Positions 1-10,389 of a stretch of DNA of 64,000 nt are shown piece by piece; the stretch's first letter is position 1, and each line of letters opens with the position of its first letter. Source of the DNA: Haemonchus contortus (taxonomy: Eukaryota; Nematoda; Chromadorea; Rhabditida; Trichostrongylidae); assembly GCA_000469685.2 (NCBI GenBank), contig LS997565.1, positions 39,742,519-39,806,518 of the forward strand, written 5' to 3'. The notes beneath the pieces were generated by a model. That model saw nothing but the letters and a program-made list of their open reading frames with translations. It was not told the DNA's origin and did no database searches. Position numbers and translations under genes: made by a program.

Positions 1-401
1 TTACTCAAACAAATTATAATTTCTAGCCTAGTAGACAAAGTCTCCACCATGAACTAATTATGAGAAGATGCATTTGCGCCCATCGCTCGGCTATTTCTTT
101 CCCCCTTGTAGGAGGCGAGTTGCTAATTTCTAGAAAAGGACTTTTGCACGAAACTATAAAAACTAAGCGGTTACCATGGAATCATTAAAAACATGGACTT
201 AATGCTGTTGCTAAGAAATCAGTGCAAATTATATGCTATGAAGCATGCACAATTTTTTTCAGAATGAAATCACAAAGCATAAGTACATATAATCAGAAGT
301 TAAAGATCAACTTCATGCCTGATCCAGATCAACAGATCAACAGTTCATGCTTTGTGCAATAGCTAACAACGAATCCGTACCATTACCTTGAACCATTATA
401 G
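1..401. other. No gene seen at left edge
   Basis: AT-rich sequence with no open frame having a recognisable domain and no splice-flanked coding segment. It lies downstream of the minus-strand receptor gene and may include its 3' flank, but no clear minus-strand AATAAA was found. Confidence 0.4.
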
Positions 402-904
402 GCACTGTTCACGATGAATATGGCCTCTGAGGTTCCCCCATAGGATGAATTCGAGGTCCCCTCGTATACCATATCTGGCGCTATTAGGTCGAAAACGGCC
501 TAGTTAGAGCGTTATAAAGGCTCATAGATTGCACCGTGTGTATCAGGACGAGTTTCACCGGCATTGTACGGGTTGCAAAGATCGCAAGGGAGCCCATATA
601 AGAAGTTCAAACAACTTGTCATGCACATAGCGACAGTAAAAGGCAGTTCTGTACAGTACTTGCTTGATGTGGTCAGCTCTTTGCGTAATTGCAATAACTG
701 AAATCTCGTCCGAATCACTTCCATGTTATTTCCGTCATGGCAATCTCGTCCTCTGTTTTCCCTACTTTTAGCGTGCCGTATTTTCCACGGAATCGACATG
801 TTCTCCCGCTTTCTTCACTACCGATGAATTATTCCTAACTCATACTTCCGCTTTTTGAATAAAAAGGGGGGTACCTCAAAATTATCGTGAACTGCGCCTT
901 TAAT
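402..904. repeat. Foldback/MITE-like element, shared GTTCACGAT termini (copy a)
   Basis: The left end reads GGCACTGTTCACGATGA and the right end AATTATCGTGAACTGCGCC, which are inverted copies of each other. The interior matches, in inverted orientation, the element at 4538-5032 and, in the same orientation, the one at 5484-5999 (shared blocks around TACCATATCTGGCGCTATTA and CAAACAACTTGTCATG). There is no transposase frame, so it is a non-autonomous element. It lies just downstream of the receptor stop codon. Confidence 0.75.
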
Positions 905-916
905 ATAATTCCGTAA

Positions 917-3900
917 TTAAATAAATGAATGTGATAGTGACTTCATCGATTCCGCTGCAGTAGCAGGCGCTCTCAGCGAGTTCCAGGAAGTCTGTAAGTC
1001 ACGAAAGTGTTGATCACCATTAGTATGGAAATCAACGGAGACTTGTCTCCTATTCCGTTTCCATATGAACCAGTTGCAGAGGACTACTACATTAAAAAAT
1101 GAAATTCGATATCCATCGAGCTGAAAAGAATACAATAAGATCCTCAGCAAATATAAACTGCTTTGTTTGTGGATTCATCAGGTTCGAAGACGGTGAAAAT
1201 GGACGGAGTATGATGGAATCTATATTTTTATGGTCATTTCTCCCTCACAATTAACTCGATGCCTAGGCTTACACATACGGCATAAAAAGAAATTATCTCA
1301 AGAAAGGCTTCGCTCCCTCGTATTACCTAATTCCTCTTTTTTCGAGGTTGTTACAGCATTGGGAAAATACAATCATTCAATGGTAATTCACTATGAAAGA
1401 GCAGATCCGATTATGAGGAGCGGCTCTGCATTGGGCTGCTGTTTTTACGGCCTACATCAAAGATACAGATTTAAGGTATTGTTGAGGGAGTGCCACCCTC
1501 TGATTCCCCAGATGACATGGAGAGCATCACCCATGGCATCAAGACAGTCTGTTACCGTGCTAGCCCTCATAGGCTCACCATGCTGTTTCCATCGTCGTTT
1601 TTGCGTGCATCTACTTATTACTTACACTCCAATCGAGATCTGATCGTGGTCATGAATCAGGGTAAAATAAGGAATATTTACAAGGATAAAAGAGAGTATG
1701 ATAAATAACCTCCCCGTTTAAAGGCACCGTTCACGCTAAAAAAAGTTATTGAGTTCTTACCTTATTAATACTCAGCGGCCCCCATGGGTTGTAGAAGGGT
1801 CCTTCTCACTCCCGCTATTTCGACGTCCAGGGCATAGTGGCGGGCCAGTTGTTGTCGTAATTCGCATCTCCGCCCCTCGACCGATGTCACCTTAGATGAG
1901 TGTCGAGACGACACAGTGTCATGTAATCGCGTCAGGACCCACCCTGAATTGCAAATTGGCAAATTGCCAGAGACGCAATGTGTTGTCTGCTATTGCATTG
2001 CGTCTCTGGCAATTTGCCAACTTGCAATTCAGGGTGGGTCCTGACGCGATTACATGACACTGTGTCGTCTCGACACTCGTCTAACGTGACACCGATCGTC
2101 TCTAACCGACGCTCTTTCAATGTGAAACTCTCCAACCCCCTTTCCAGCTCTTTTTTTTTGGCCCTTTGTAATTCTTTTTGTTCATCGTTTTTTGCGCTTT
2201 TTTCGTTGTTATCGCTTCATTCTAGAGTAGTTCTATCAATTCCCGTCAAAAAAGGGTACCCTAACTTTTTGTGAATGGTGCCTTTAAGAATGACTCACGA
2301 GCAATTTTTTGCTTTCTAGTGTTCTAGCCAGGCGAGATTCATGTGGAGAGCTATTTCTGTTCTCGTGGATTCGCCTACCTTATTAGAATACAACTGGGCT
2401 CAGTAAGTGGGGGAATATGGCTTATGTTTTTCTATCTACCATAATAGAACGAAATTTTTCACTTACCACATCTATCAGCCCGAGCAGAATCGTCCGCGTT
2501 CCTTCGCTATATCTTTTAGAATTACTCAAGGCCGCAAATACAGAAGAAATAGCGACACTGACAAGTAATTCATTGGCTGAGATATACGTATAAATAGGCA
2601 GTGTCCTTCCATTCTCTTTGTCTTGGAATCTAGAAAAATTGCTCAATTACAAATAATCAAATAGCATGAACGCATCGGACTCAAATGAATCAAAGAGCAC
2701 TCTTCAGTACTTAACTCTACTAGTATTCGAATAATATTGTAGTGTTGGTGTTACCTTCGTTGTAAAGAAGAGCCGTGTTTGATTCCATGAGCGCTTCTTC
2801 GATACACGATGAGGGAAACCGCGATCTATAAAAGGCATTTGAACATGGACTCACAGGTTTCGAAATGAATTCGATGGATACTGTAAGTTCTTGGACTATG
2901 TTACTCCGAGCTTGAACATACAGCTCCTTCGTAGCATTGTAGCCTCTGAACCTATTCCAGGCTTATCCTCAGGTTCGAACGGTCATCCCCGCAACTTTCA
3001 GAACTAAAAGCGTTTATCATTCTGCACTCCTCTTCATTAGCTCACCATTTTCCCAAAAAAAATCTTCACAAAGTCTAAAGTCCCGGGGCGTTAATAAATC
3101 CCGTCGGAGAGACGCACCCACGCATTCGACTTCCTTTCTGTATCGTAGTGGCATATTGAATGCGTATGTGGCCTATAAAACGACTTGCGGTGGCCATTCT
3201 ATGTCCAACTCAGCGCTTTTCTCTTCCCAGACGAGCCTGGTACCAATTAACCGACCCCGAAGGGATACACAGGCTTGGTTGGCCCAAGGGGATATCGATC
3301 CGTGATTCGAACCCGTGATCGTGCGTGTGAGATAGTGCGCCACTTGCCATCACGCCACTTCAGCCACCACAAATCTTCATAAATTTTATTAGTTCCACCT
3401 ACGAAAAAATTCAATTCGAAACCATTCCAGTTTCAAGGGTCAGTTTCACTTAGTCCATATATCCTATTATTTTAGTTTGGGTCATGAATGGTTGTCCTCA
3501 GCCGCTATATTCCCCTATTATTCACTGAATGATTTATAGCGAAGAACGCAGTGTAGAGGAAAGTGGTGCACCATCACCATCACGTTGTCCAGGAATCCAG
3601 AAGCGAACCCAGAAGCGATGTCTCCCTAGCCCAACCAAGTATCCAAACATCCTGGGCTGGTCCAATTGTTACCAAACGAGCCTAGTACGATAAAAGCCCT
3701 GACTTGCACATCACTGGCCACCGCAAATCATTGTATCGGCACATTGTATATGTTCAAAACGACCCTGGGGTTTGGAATGGAAGCTGAGTAAAGGGCATAC
3801 TCTAGGGATGAAATTTCTTGAGCCAAATGCTCCATCCCTGTTCTTCACCCCGCACCTTTCTAAAATAAAAATACAGGGCATTAAATGAATCGGAGCAGCT

Positions 3901-6900
3901 CTCTTTTTAGAGAACGCATTTCTTCACCTACCCCAGCTACTGGGAGTTCTAGAAATTGTCTTGTATGTCCCGAAATGTATTAATACAACGTCAAGCAATA
4001 CTACCCTCTCCAAATGCCACTGATCAAGCATCTTGCAAGGTGGGCCCACGTCATGCGCTTATATGATTTCTGAGCGAGCAACTCTAGTGGAAATGACTGA
4101 ACCTTGATTGAATAATGAAAAATACAAGGACCTTCTCAGAAACTCACAGTAAAACAAAGTAGAACATATACTGTAACAAAAACCATTGTTGAAGAAGTAC
4201 CATATGTAGCAACGAGCATATTCAGAATAGTGCCAACAAAACCCGATACAGAAAGCTGTAATACGGTAAGATAAGTGATACTGTGGTTGATCCAAACGAA
4301 AGGAACCACTAATAATCCATTTTCAATGCAAAACGCTTTCATTTTTTATTCTTATCTTCATTGACTTCGGTAAAGCCACAGAAGCTCTACTCCTAGAATG
4401 CCTCGAGGAGCTACCATGTGTTTTCAGTAAATAAACCTCCTGGAAATCAGTGCAAAACCTCGGTAAAAGCCTGAATAGTAAACGAGTTGTTCTTTTTTTG
4501 TAGTCTTCTTCCTGTCGTAACCTACTTAGCTGGATTAAAGGTACAGTTCACGATGATTTTAAGGTACCCATTTTATTCAAAAAGTATAGGTTGCTAATAG
4601 TTCATAGGTAGTGAAGCAAGCGAGTTGGAGAGCGATTTCGAGAAATATATGGCTTCTCAAAAGTAGGGAAAACAGAGGTTGGACGAGATTGCCATGGCGG
4701 GAAAAGCAGGAAAGGGACATTCGGACAAGATTTCAGTTATTGCAATTGCACAAAGAGCTGATTACATCAGGCCAGAACTGTACAGAACTGTCTTTATGGG
4801 TCATGACAAGTTGTTTGAACCTCCTACAAGGGTTCTCTTTTGATCGATACGGCCTCTACAATCCGGTGAAGCTCGTCTTAGGATACACACAGGCCAATCC
4901 TTGAGCTTTTATAACTCCCTAACTAGACCATTTTCCGACCTAATAGCGCCAGATATGGTATACGAGGGGACCTCGAACTCATCCTATGGGAGAATCCCAG
5001 AAACCATTTTCATCGTGAACTGCGTTTTCAAGCTGATGGTGTCGGATAAGAGACATCGACGGGTTGATCCTAGCAAACTGTCGCTTTGCCAAGACAGTCG
5101 TTGAGTCGCTAAGCGTCATCTTGATGCGAAATAGAGTAAAACGAACACTTTTGACTGTTTTTAATAGTTCCGCCGAATTGAGTAGCGTCTTTCAAGAAAC
5201 TTATCCAAATATATAGCGCCTGTAACGGTACCACACAATGATTTCAAGCAGATCAAGACACTCACCAGAACGATTACGATCGTCACAGTCATAGCTGAAG
5301 AGACGCATTTTTCGTATTTTGAAACCATGAATACAGCAGCAGCCCGTTCTAATCCAAGAAAGAAGAATCCTATGTAGTATAACACGCCGCCATAACGGGT
5401 TATCGGCTTCACATGTTCTAGGAGAAACTGCAACACGATTATAAGTGAATTTAGTCATACAGCAACAAGCCCATATTAATAGCGGACATATTTAAAGCAC
5501 AGCACACGATAAAAATGGCTTATAAGATATGTCCCTAGGGTAAATTTGTGCCCCTAGTATACCCTATGTGGCGCTGTCAGCTTGGAAAACAGCTCAAATA
5601 GGGCGCTGCAAAAGCTCAAAGACTGTCCCTTGTGTATGCGTGGACCACTTTCAACGGCATTGTAGAGGCTGCACCGATCGCAAGGTAACCCATGTAATAA
5701 GCTCAAACAACTTGCCATGACCCTTAGCGACAGCGAAAGACAGTTCTGTACAGTTTTGGCCTGATGTAGTCAGCTCTTTGCGCAATAATAACGACTGAAA
5801 TTTCGTCCAAGTACCCCTTCCATATTATTCATTTCCCTCATACTAATCTCGTCTAACCTCTACTCTCCCTACCTCGAAGGAGCCTTATTTCATAGGAAGC
5901 GGGGAATTTTTCCACTACTTATGAACCATTCCCAATCTATGCTTCCGTTTTGCGATTGAAAAGGAGTACTTTGAAATTATCGTGAACAATGCCCTTAAAA
6001 TATACAAAGCAAGTAAATTACAAAACTCTGATCGTACCATAATCAAATTACTATATTCAGCCGTACTGGTTTTTCTTTAGGAGAATAGAGACGGAAAAAA
6101 GAGTGAAATTGAGCTCAAGTTGTTTGAAAGTTTCGCTCGAAGTGGTTGCGGTAGCCTTCATATTTTCTGCAAGGTTTTTTGTTTCCAAAAAAATACTAGA
6201 AAGATCTCACCCTTCTATTTATGTACCATATTCGGATCCCCCTCTGTTTCCTACTTTACCCTCTGATGAACAAAGGTTCTCCTCCTTTCTAACCTCATTC
6301 CATGGGGTCGCGAGGCTCTCGTTGCTATGATGGTCAAAGTGTCTACCCGTGTCCGTCATGTACTTCTTTACAAGTTTGACTCCCAGCTGCTGGTTCTCAT
6401 CGAAACGCGTGTTTACTATTTGGCCTTCATGCCCCTCTTGGTGACTCTGTGCACGCCTCCTTCCAACGCTTCAGAGCTGGGAGCACGGCGCTTGAAGATG
6501 AAGTTTACTTGGCTCATCGTTCGACAAGAGCATATTTTACATTGGAGACGGGCAGAAGGAACGGTTTTGTGTAATCGATCCGCGCACGCGGTTGTCGAGG
6601 ACTATTTGCCTCATTATAACAAATCTAGCAAGCGCGCTTTCCAATTTAGCTTCAGAAAAAGCCGCTTGGAGCGCTTCAAACTCACCTTCCCAGTATATTG
6701 GTGATCTAAAATATGACACAGTGCATCTACCAGCGAATACAGTTGTGCTAGCTGAGCGCCAGCTGTCGTCATTAAGGTGATTGTCCTAAAAGAAGTAACG
6801 ACTTTGATATATAGAGATATGTGTGCAGAATGTGTGCAAGGCTCCCTTTGCTACTACGTGCTGGAGCCCTTCACTCTATATTTATAGCCCCTCACATGCC

Positions 6901-9900
6901 TGTGGCTCACAAAAATATTCTGTACGATGCTGTCGGATCGAAAAACAGTCAAAATAGAGAATAAACCCTCGGAAAAAGTTAAAACTGGCTGAGCACGCAT
7001 ACGCCTTTAAGTCGGCCAAGATCTTGAAGGCACAGTTCACGATAATTTTGGATAATTCAGAACATGACGAAAAATAGAAGATAAGTTGGAAAACAGGCGA
7101 TGAAGGCGAAAGAAGTGCGTGAATCGGTATTTCCTGTGTAAGAAGGGTCTAGAAAAATCGGTGAAAAGGGGGGTGTACTAGAAGGAGACCAGAAAAATGA
7201 AGAAGAGGGGCGTTTGGACGAGCTGTACAATGTCTGTCATTGCATACGCGTGGGTCCTGGCGTGAATAGCTACCTACGGTAAGCAAAAACTCATTCATTC
7301 ATAAGCACAAGTCAACAAAAAACCCTGGTAAAGCAAAAATAGGCCACCTTTTTTAGCTTCTTGTTGTAGAACATCAGATAAGGGATCGCAGCAACAAAAA
7401 GAATAACAGAGAACAAAGAAATAGCAGAAAAGCATTGCCTCATTAGTCGTTGATGAGCTGATTGCGTTTGGGTCCCAGAACGAATATTGCAGTTTGTATC
7501 GCCTCGACACTCGTCTGACGTGACATCGATCGAGGGGCGGAAAGTCCGGGCGAACCGGTAACGGAGCTCCCACTATGCCTGGCTGTTGAGTTTTAGGACT
7601 TGACAGGGTCCTTCCTGTTGCTCTTGTGGGCCACTGGGTACTCCTAAAGGGAGAACACAGAAACCATTTTTATCGTGAACTGTGCCTTCATCGGAACCAA
7701 CACCTTGCTCACAGACAGCTCAGCTGTGGGAAGTAGCACCCACATTCAGACAACTCGTCTAGAAACTCCTTCCATTCAGCTTCTGCAGTCACATTCTTGT
7801 CGAACCCCTATTTTTATAATACTTTTCTTTGAAGCTCTACACTTCTCTAAACACGTTGATTTCCGCGCTTTCTCCGCCACATCTTCGCTATTCTGCACTA
7901 TCATTTGCATTACTCATCTGAAACTTAATACCCCAAAGTTATCGTAAACTGTGTCTCTGAGGTTCCCAGATATCTTGGGATCTCGTGTGATCTGCGGATT
8001 GTTTCCTTGCTTAACTTCTGGAGAAATGCTTATTTTTTCTAGCGTTGTAAAGGCCAGTAAATACCTAGCATGTACAAAGTAATTGTATTCGATTTATACA
8101 AGTATGCAACCTTCTCGGGACAGCTCTTGTGCGCCTTTTTGAAGTAATCCTGAGCCTATTTATTCACTTTTGACCCAACTTTCATCTGTCCTACATATTG
8201 CTCTGCGCACTTCATCTTCCATACAGAGTTTGATGGGGCCAGCCCTAGACTCTGATTGGGAGCTATTCTCAACGGCAAATCCTTCGTTAGCGACAATGTC
8301 GAAGTATTCCTCCGCCTGGCCTCGCCTGGCTTTCTCAAGATTGCACCCTCGCTGTTCCTGACGAACTTCACTACCCCGATGTGTTAGTTGTCTGAGTAGG
8401 GAGGCGAAAGACGAACTTCCCTCCTTCTCGACTGTCAAATTTCTCATACAAGCCGTCCATTTCCGTGTTCTCTGTCTTCGCTTCAGCAGTCTTTGCGAGC
8501 CCTTTGGAAGTTCTGTATGCCGCTAGGTCCTCTGGAGCTCGCGTCCTTCGCCAGCGTTTGTTGGCCGTTTTTTTCTGCCTCACAACTAGCTGGACTTGAT
8601 CGTTCCATAACCATGCTTCCTTGTCTCCTCGGAAACCACCTCGACTTTCCCCCAGCCTTTTGCTTTGCACAACGTAGAATAACCTTTACAGCGTTGCTCC
8701 AGACCTACTGGAACGGCCCTTCGCGATCTGGAGACCCACCCTTCAGTATATTCTCTTGGAGGTGCTCTCATTTCAATCGATGCAGCTTTCACCACTGGAT
8801 CATTCGTTCCGTTCTTGTCCTTAATTTTTTGAAAAGAACGATGGCTTTGTCTGCTAGGAGAAGCCTGTGCTGTAGAGCAAGTTCTTCTCCACGCAGTTCC
8901 TTTGTGTCTTTTACATGTCTTTTACACTTCTGGGGGACGATCTTCTTACAAGAGCATGACCTATTTCCGTGTCTTTCCCTCCACTATTGTAGGTTGCCTT
9001 GTGGAATTCCTTCTAACGGAAAAGTGCTGCCAAGTAATGGGCCATGGCCGAGTCGAGAACCTTTTCTCTTTCTTCGTTTCTGACTCCAATTCCTCTACTT
9101 CCATGTTCCCTTTTTAGTGCTCTCCTTTCACCGCCGACGTGTCCATTCAAATCACCTCTTATGATAAGATAGCCCCCTACGAGCTGATCGGATGGCCGCG
9201 TCAAAGCTCAGATAAAATTCATCCCTTTCGTAGACGGAGCAGCCGAGTTGTGGTGCGTATACCGATATTATTGGCCAGTACCCCTCCTCCGAGTCTATCC
9301 TTACAGCCATGATTCGAGTGCTGATCCAAATGACGGCGAAGACAGAGTCTTCAGGGGTTTCTGTCACTGCTATATCCACACCGTTTCGTTTGTTGTCTTC
9401 TCTGTTGTAGAAGAGTTTGGCACCCTCTCCAATTACTCTGACCTTTGCTCCCTTTCAACGAATCCCCTGAAAGCTAGTATTTTGATGCTCCTGCGCTTCA
9501 TAAGATCAGCGACCACTCGGGGCATCCTCCCAAACAAGTCTGGTACCGAATGGCCGACCCCGGAGGGACGAAAGGTTCGGTTGGCTTTTGCGGATATCGA
9601 TACGGATTTGAAGCCGTGACCACGCGTGTTGGATAGGGCACCTGTTGCCATTATACCACCTCCGCCCTATTCGAATGGCATAGTTGCAGTAAGTGGCAGA
9701 GGGACAGCTTACACCAGTGACCCTCCTACGAAACTAGATCATTGAAGTCAGGAGTAAATATCATGATAAGGAAACGCGGGTGTGGTGCAGTAGGAACGAA
9801 TTCGCGTCGCGGCGAGAGAGACGTCGCGCGCGAAGGAGTGCAGCGTAATGCAGCAGCAGGTAACAAATACGGGAATAAAGGGATTAATACTAGAATCATG

Positions 9901-10243
9901 CATAAAGTAATAATCCCATATCGATTGAACTGTATGAAGAACGCTAGAGACGTAAAAACAGCGAAGCGAGGTTCGCGACAGCCGCGTGCTGCGAATCGAT
10001 GACCCAAAATCGTTTTTTCTGCCCGTCTCCCAGGAAAGACATAACAGCAATTCTGGTAAGTTCACCGATGCAACTTAAAATGCGCTGAAAAGAACTGAGA
10101 AAAATGAATGGTACAAATTTCATGTCTTACCTGAAGTTGACGTGGAGAAATTTCCGTGATACCAATAAGTACCATAGAGGCAAGACAGTTAGAATGCCAA
10201 AAATGCATAAAGTCAGAGAGATTGCGGGAAAAATCAAGCTCAT
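917..10243 (-). CDS. Sra/Srab-type chemosensory 7TM receptor, 7 exons
   Basis: Nematode serpentine chemoreceptor of the Sra superfamily, expected in the ciliary membrane of sensory neurons and signalling through G proteins. Exons, 5' to 3': 10243-10131, 6785-6686, 5427-5266, 4255-4148, 2825-2755, 2629-2467, 1120-917. All phases agree, giving 306 aa. TM1 is in exon 1, TM2 in exon 2, TM3 and the start of TM4 in exon 3 (with LGLERAAAVFMVSKYEK, the DRY-equivalent of this family), TM4-TM5 in exons 4-5, TM6 in exon 6 after SSLQRRFQDKEN (the family's loop-3 motif), and TM7 plus the tail TNGDQHFRDLQTSWN in exon 7. The ATG follows an ATTTCAG acceptor by one base, so trans-splicing there is likely. The family normally has about 25 more N-terminal residues, so an upstream exon may be missing. 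Four introns exceed 1.2 kb and hold repeats. Sra versus Srab assignment is not settled. The frame is intact, so I call it a gene rather than a pseudogene. Confidence 0.75.
1720..2287. repeat. Foldback element with long internal hairpin (copy b)
   Basis: Ends: AAAGGCACCGTTCACGC at left and GTGAATGGTGCCTTTAA at right, the same terminal family as copy a. The interior differs from copy a and contains the long hairpin at 1886-2090. The motif CTCGACACTCGTCT is shared with the element at 7027-7690. It lies in the last intron of the receptor gene. Confidence 0.75.
1886..2090. repeat. Long inverted repeat, 95-nt arms, 15-nt loop
   Basis: The left arm 1886-1980 and right arm 1996-2090 are reverse complements apart from a few mismatches. 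The loop is 1981-1995. A transcript of either strand would form a near-continuous ~95-bp duplex. It is part of the foldback element in the last receptor intron. Confidence 0.9.
3075..3372 (-). repeat. tRNA-derived SINE-like element
   Basis: Read on the minus strand it starts with a tRNA-like head (AGTGGCGTGATGGCAAGTGGCGCAC, of which the A-box-like core is TGGCGTGATGGCAAG) followed by the B-box GGGTTCGAATCACGG. It ends in the family tail, which carries GAAGTCGAATGCGTGGG and GGGATTTATTAACGCC. This is one of about seventeen copies in the window. It lies in an intron of the receptor gene. Confidence 0.75.
3553..3800 (+). repeat. tRNA-derived SINE-like element (diverged)
   Basis: The head is degraded (AAGTGGTGCACC). 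The body carries the family blocks TACGATAAAAGCCCTGACTTGCACATC and GGCCACCGCAAATCATTGTAT and a tail with TGGAATGGAAG. It is older than the copy at 3075. Confidence 0.6.
4538..5032. repeat. Foldback/MITE-like element (copy c, inverted relative to copy a)
   Basis: Ends: AAAGGTACAGTTCACGATGA and CATCGTGAACTGCG. Internal blocks (CATGACAAGTTGTTTGAACC, TAATAGCGCCAGATATGGTA) are reverse complements of those in copy a. It lies in an intron of the receptor gene. Confidence 0.75.
5484..5999. repeat. Foldback/MITE-like element (copy d)
   Basis: Same orientation and interior as copy a (CCTAGTATACCCTATGTGGCGCT, CTCAAACAACTTGCCATG). Terminal block ATTATCGTGAACAATGCCCTTAAA at the right. It lies in the second receptor intron. 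Confidence 0.7.
6536..6625 (+). repeat. Fragment of dispersed repeat R1
   Basis: GAGACGGGCAGAAGGAACGG and the following GTGTAATCGATCCGCGCACG match the start of the longer copies at 20525-20800 (plus) and 9766-10040 (minus). Only the first ~90 bp are present. Confidence 0.6.
7027..7690. repeat. Foldback/MITE-like element (copy e)
   Basis: Ends: GAAGGCACAGTTCACGATAAT and TTATCGTGAACTGTGCCTTC. The interior shares CTCGACACTCGTCTGACGTGACA with copy b rather than with copies a, c and d. It lies in the first receptor intron. Confidence 0.7.
7660..7960. repeat. Abutting second foldback unit sharing the 7690 terminus
   Basis: The TTATCGTGAACTGTGCC terminus at 7672-7690 is followed ~250 bp later by AGTTATCGTAAACTGTGTC at 7937-7955. 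This suggests a second, partial element next to copy e, or a composite. Confidence 0.4.
8156..9535 (-). pseudogene. Decayed RTE-type non-LTR retrotransposon (5' half of the ORF)
   Basis: Minus-strand frames, interrupted by stops and frameshifts, read as the N-terminal half of an RTE-class polyprotein. In order: MPRVVADLMKRRSIKILAF (endonuclease start, ~9535-9440); a segment with EEGYWPIISVYAPQLGCS (~9300); GDLNGHVGGERR with RGIGVRNEE (endonuclease catalytic block, ~9165-9080); and the linker to the reverse transcriptase with KRWRRTRAPEDLAAYRTSKG and MDGLYEKFDSREG (~8590-8420). The reverse transcriptase domain itself is not seen, so the copy is truncated as well as mutated. It lies antiparallel to nothing essential: it is within the first intron of the receptor gene, on the same strand. 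A 196-aa plus-strand frame at 8493-9083 is only its antisense shadow. Confidence 0.75.
9535..9668 (-). repeat. SINE-like element, 5' half
   Basis: On the minus strand the head (AGGTGGTATAATGGCAAC) and a degraded B-box are followed by the GGTACCAG block, where the copy stops directly against the RTE relic. Confidence 0.6.
9766..10040 (-). repeat. Dispersed repeat R1, full-length-looking copy
   Basis: On the minus strand it starts GGGAGACGGGCAGAAAAAACG and continues through CTAGCGTTCTTCATACAGTT and CTCTCGCCGCGACGCG. It is co-linear with 20525-20800. No domain was recognised in any frame. The CG-rich block sets it apart from its AT-rich surroundings. Confidence 0.65.
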
Positions 10244-10247
10244 GCTG
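10244..10247 (-). promoter_or_regulatory. Probable trans-splice acceptor of the receptor gene
   Basis: On the minus strand ATTTCAG is followed by C and then the ATG at 10243. This close acceptor-to-ATG spacing is typical of spliced-leader addition in nematodes. It could instead be an ordinary cis acceptor of an undetected upstream exon. Confidence 0.45.
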
Positions 10248-10389
10248 AAATTACAACAGTAGGGTAGTTTGCTATTTCGACAAAACTTCCAACTGATAAG
10301 CCAATACCGAATAAGTCTATTAATTTCAAATGCAACGCCAAAGAAACCATTCATAAATTTCACATGTAGGTGCGACACATTCCCTAAGG

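Noticed and set aside
1230..1643. 137-codon plus-strand open frame.
   Set aside because: It lies within the last receptor intron, has no recognisable domain and no splice or trans-splice context.
4256..4342. Extending receptor exon 4 upstream to include FCIENGLLVVPFVWINHS.
   Set aside because: It would need a phase-1 donor in exon 3 and adds an eighth hydrophobic segment; the TTACAG acceptor at 4256 is in phase and restores seven segments.
8493..9083. 196-codon plus-strand open frame, the longest open frame in the left third.
   Set aside because: It is the antisense shadow of the RTE endonuclease/linker region; its translation has no domain.
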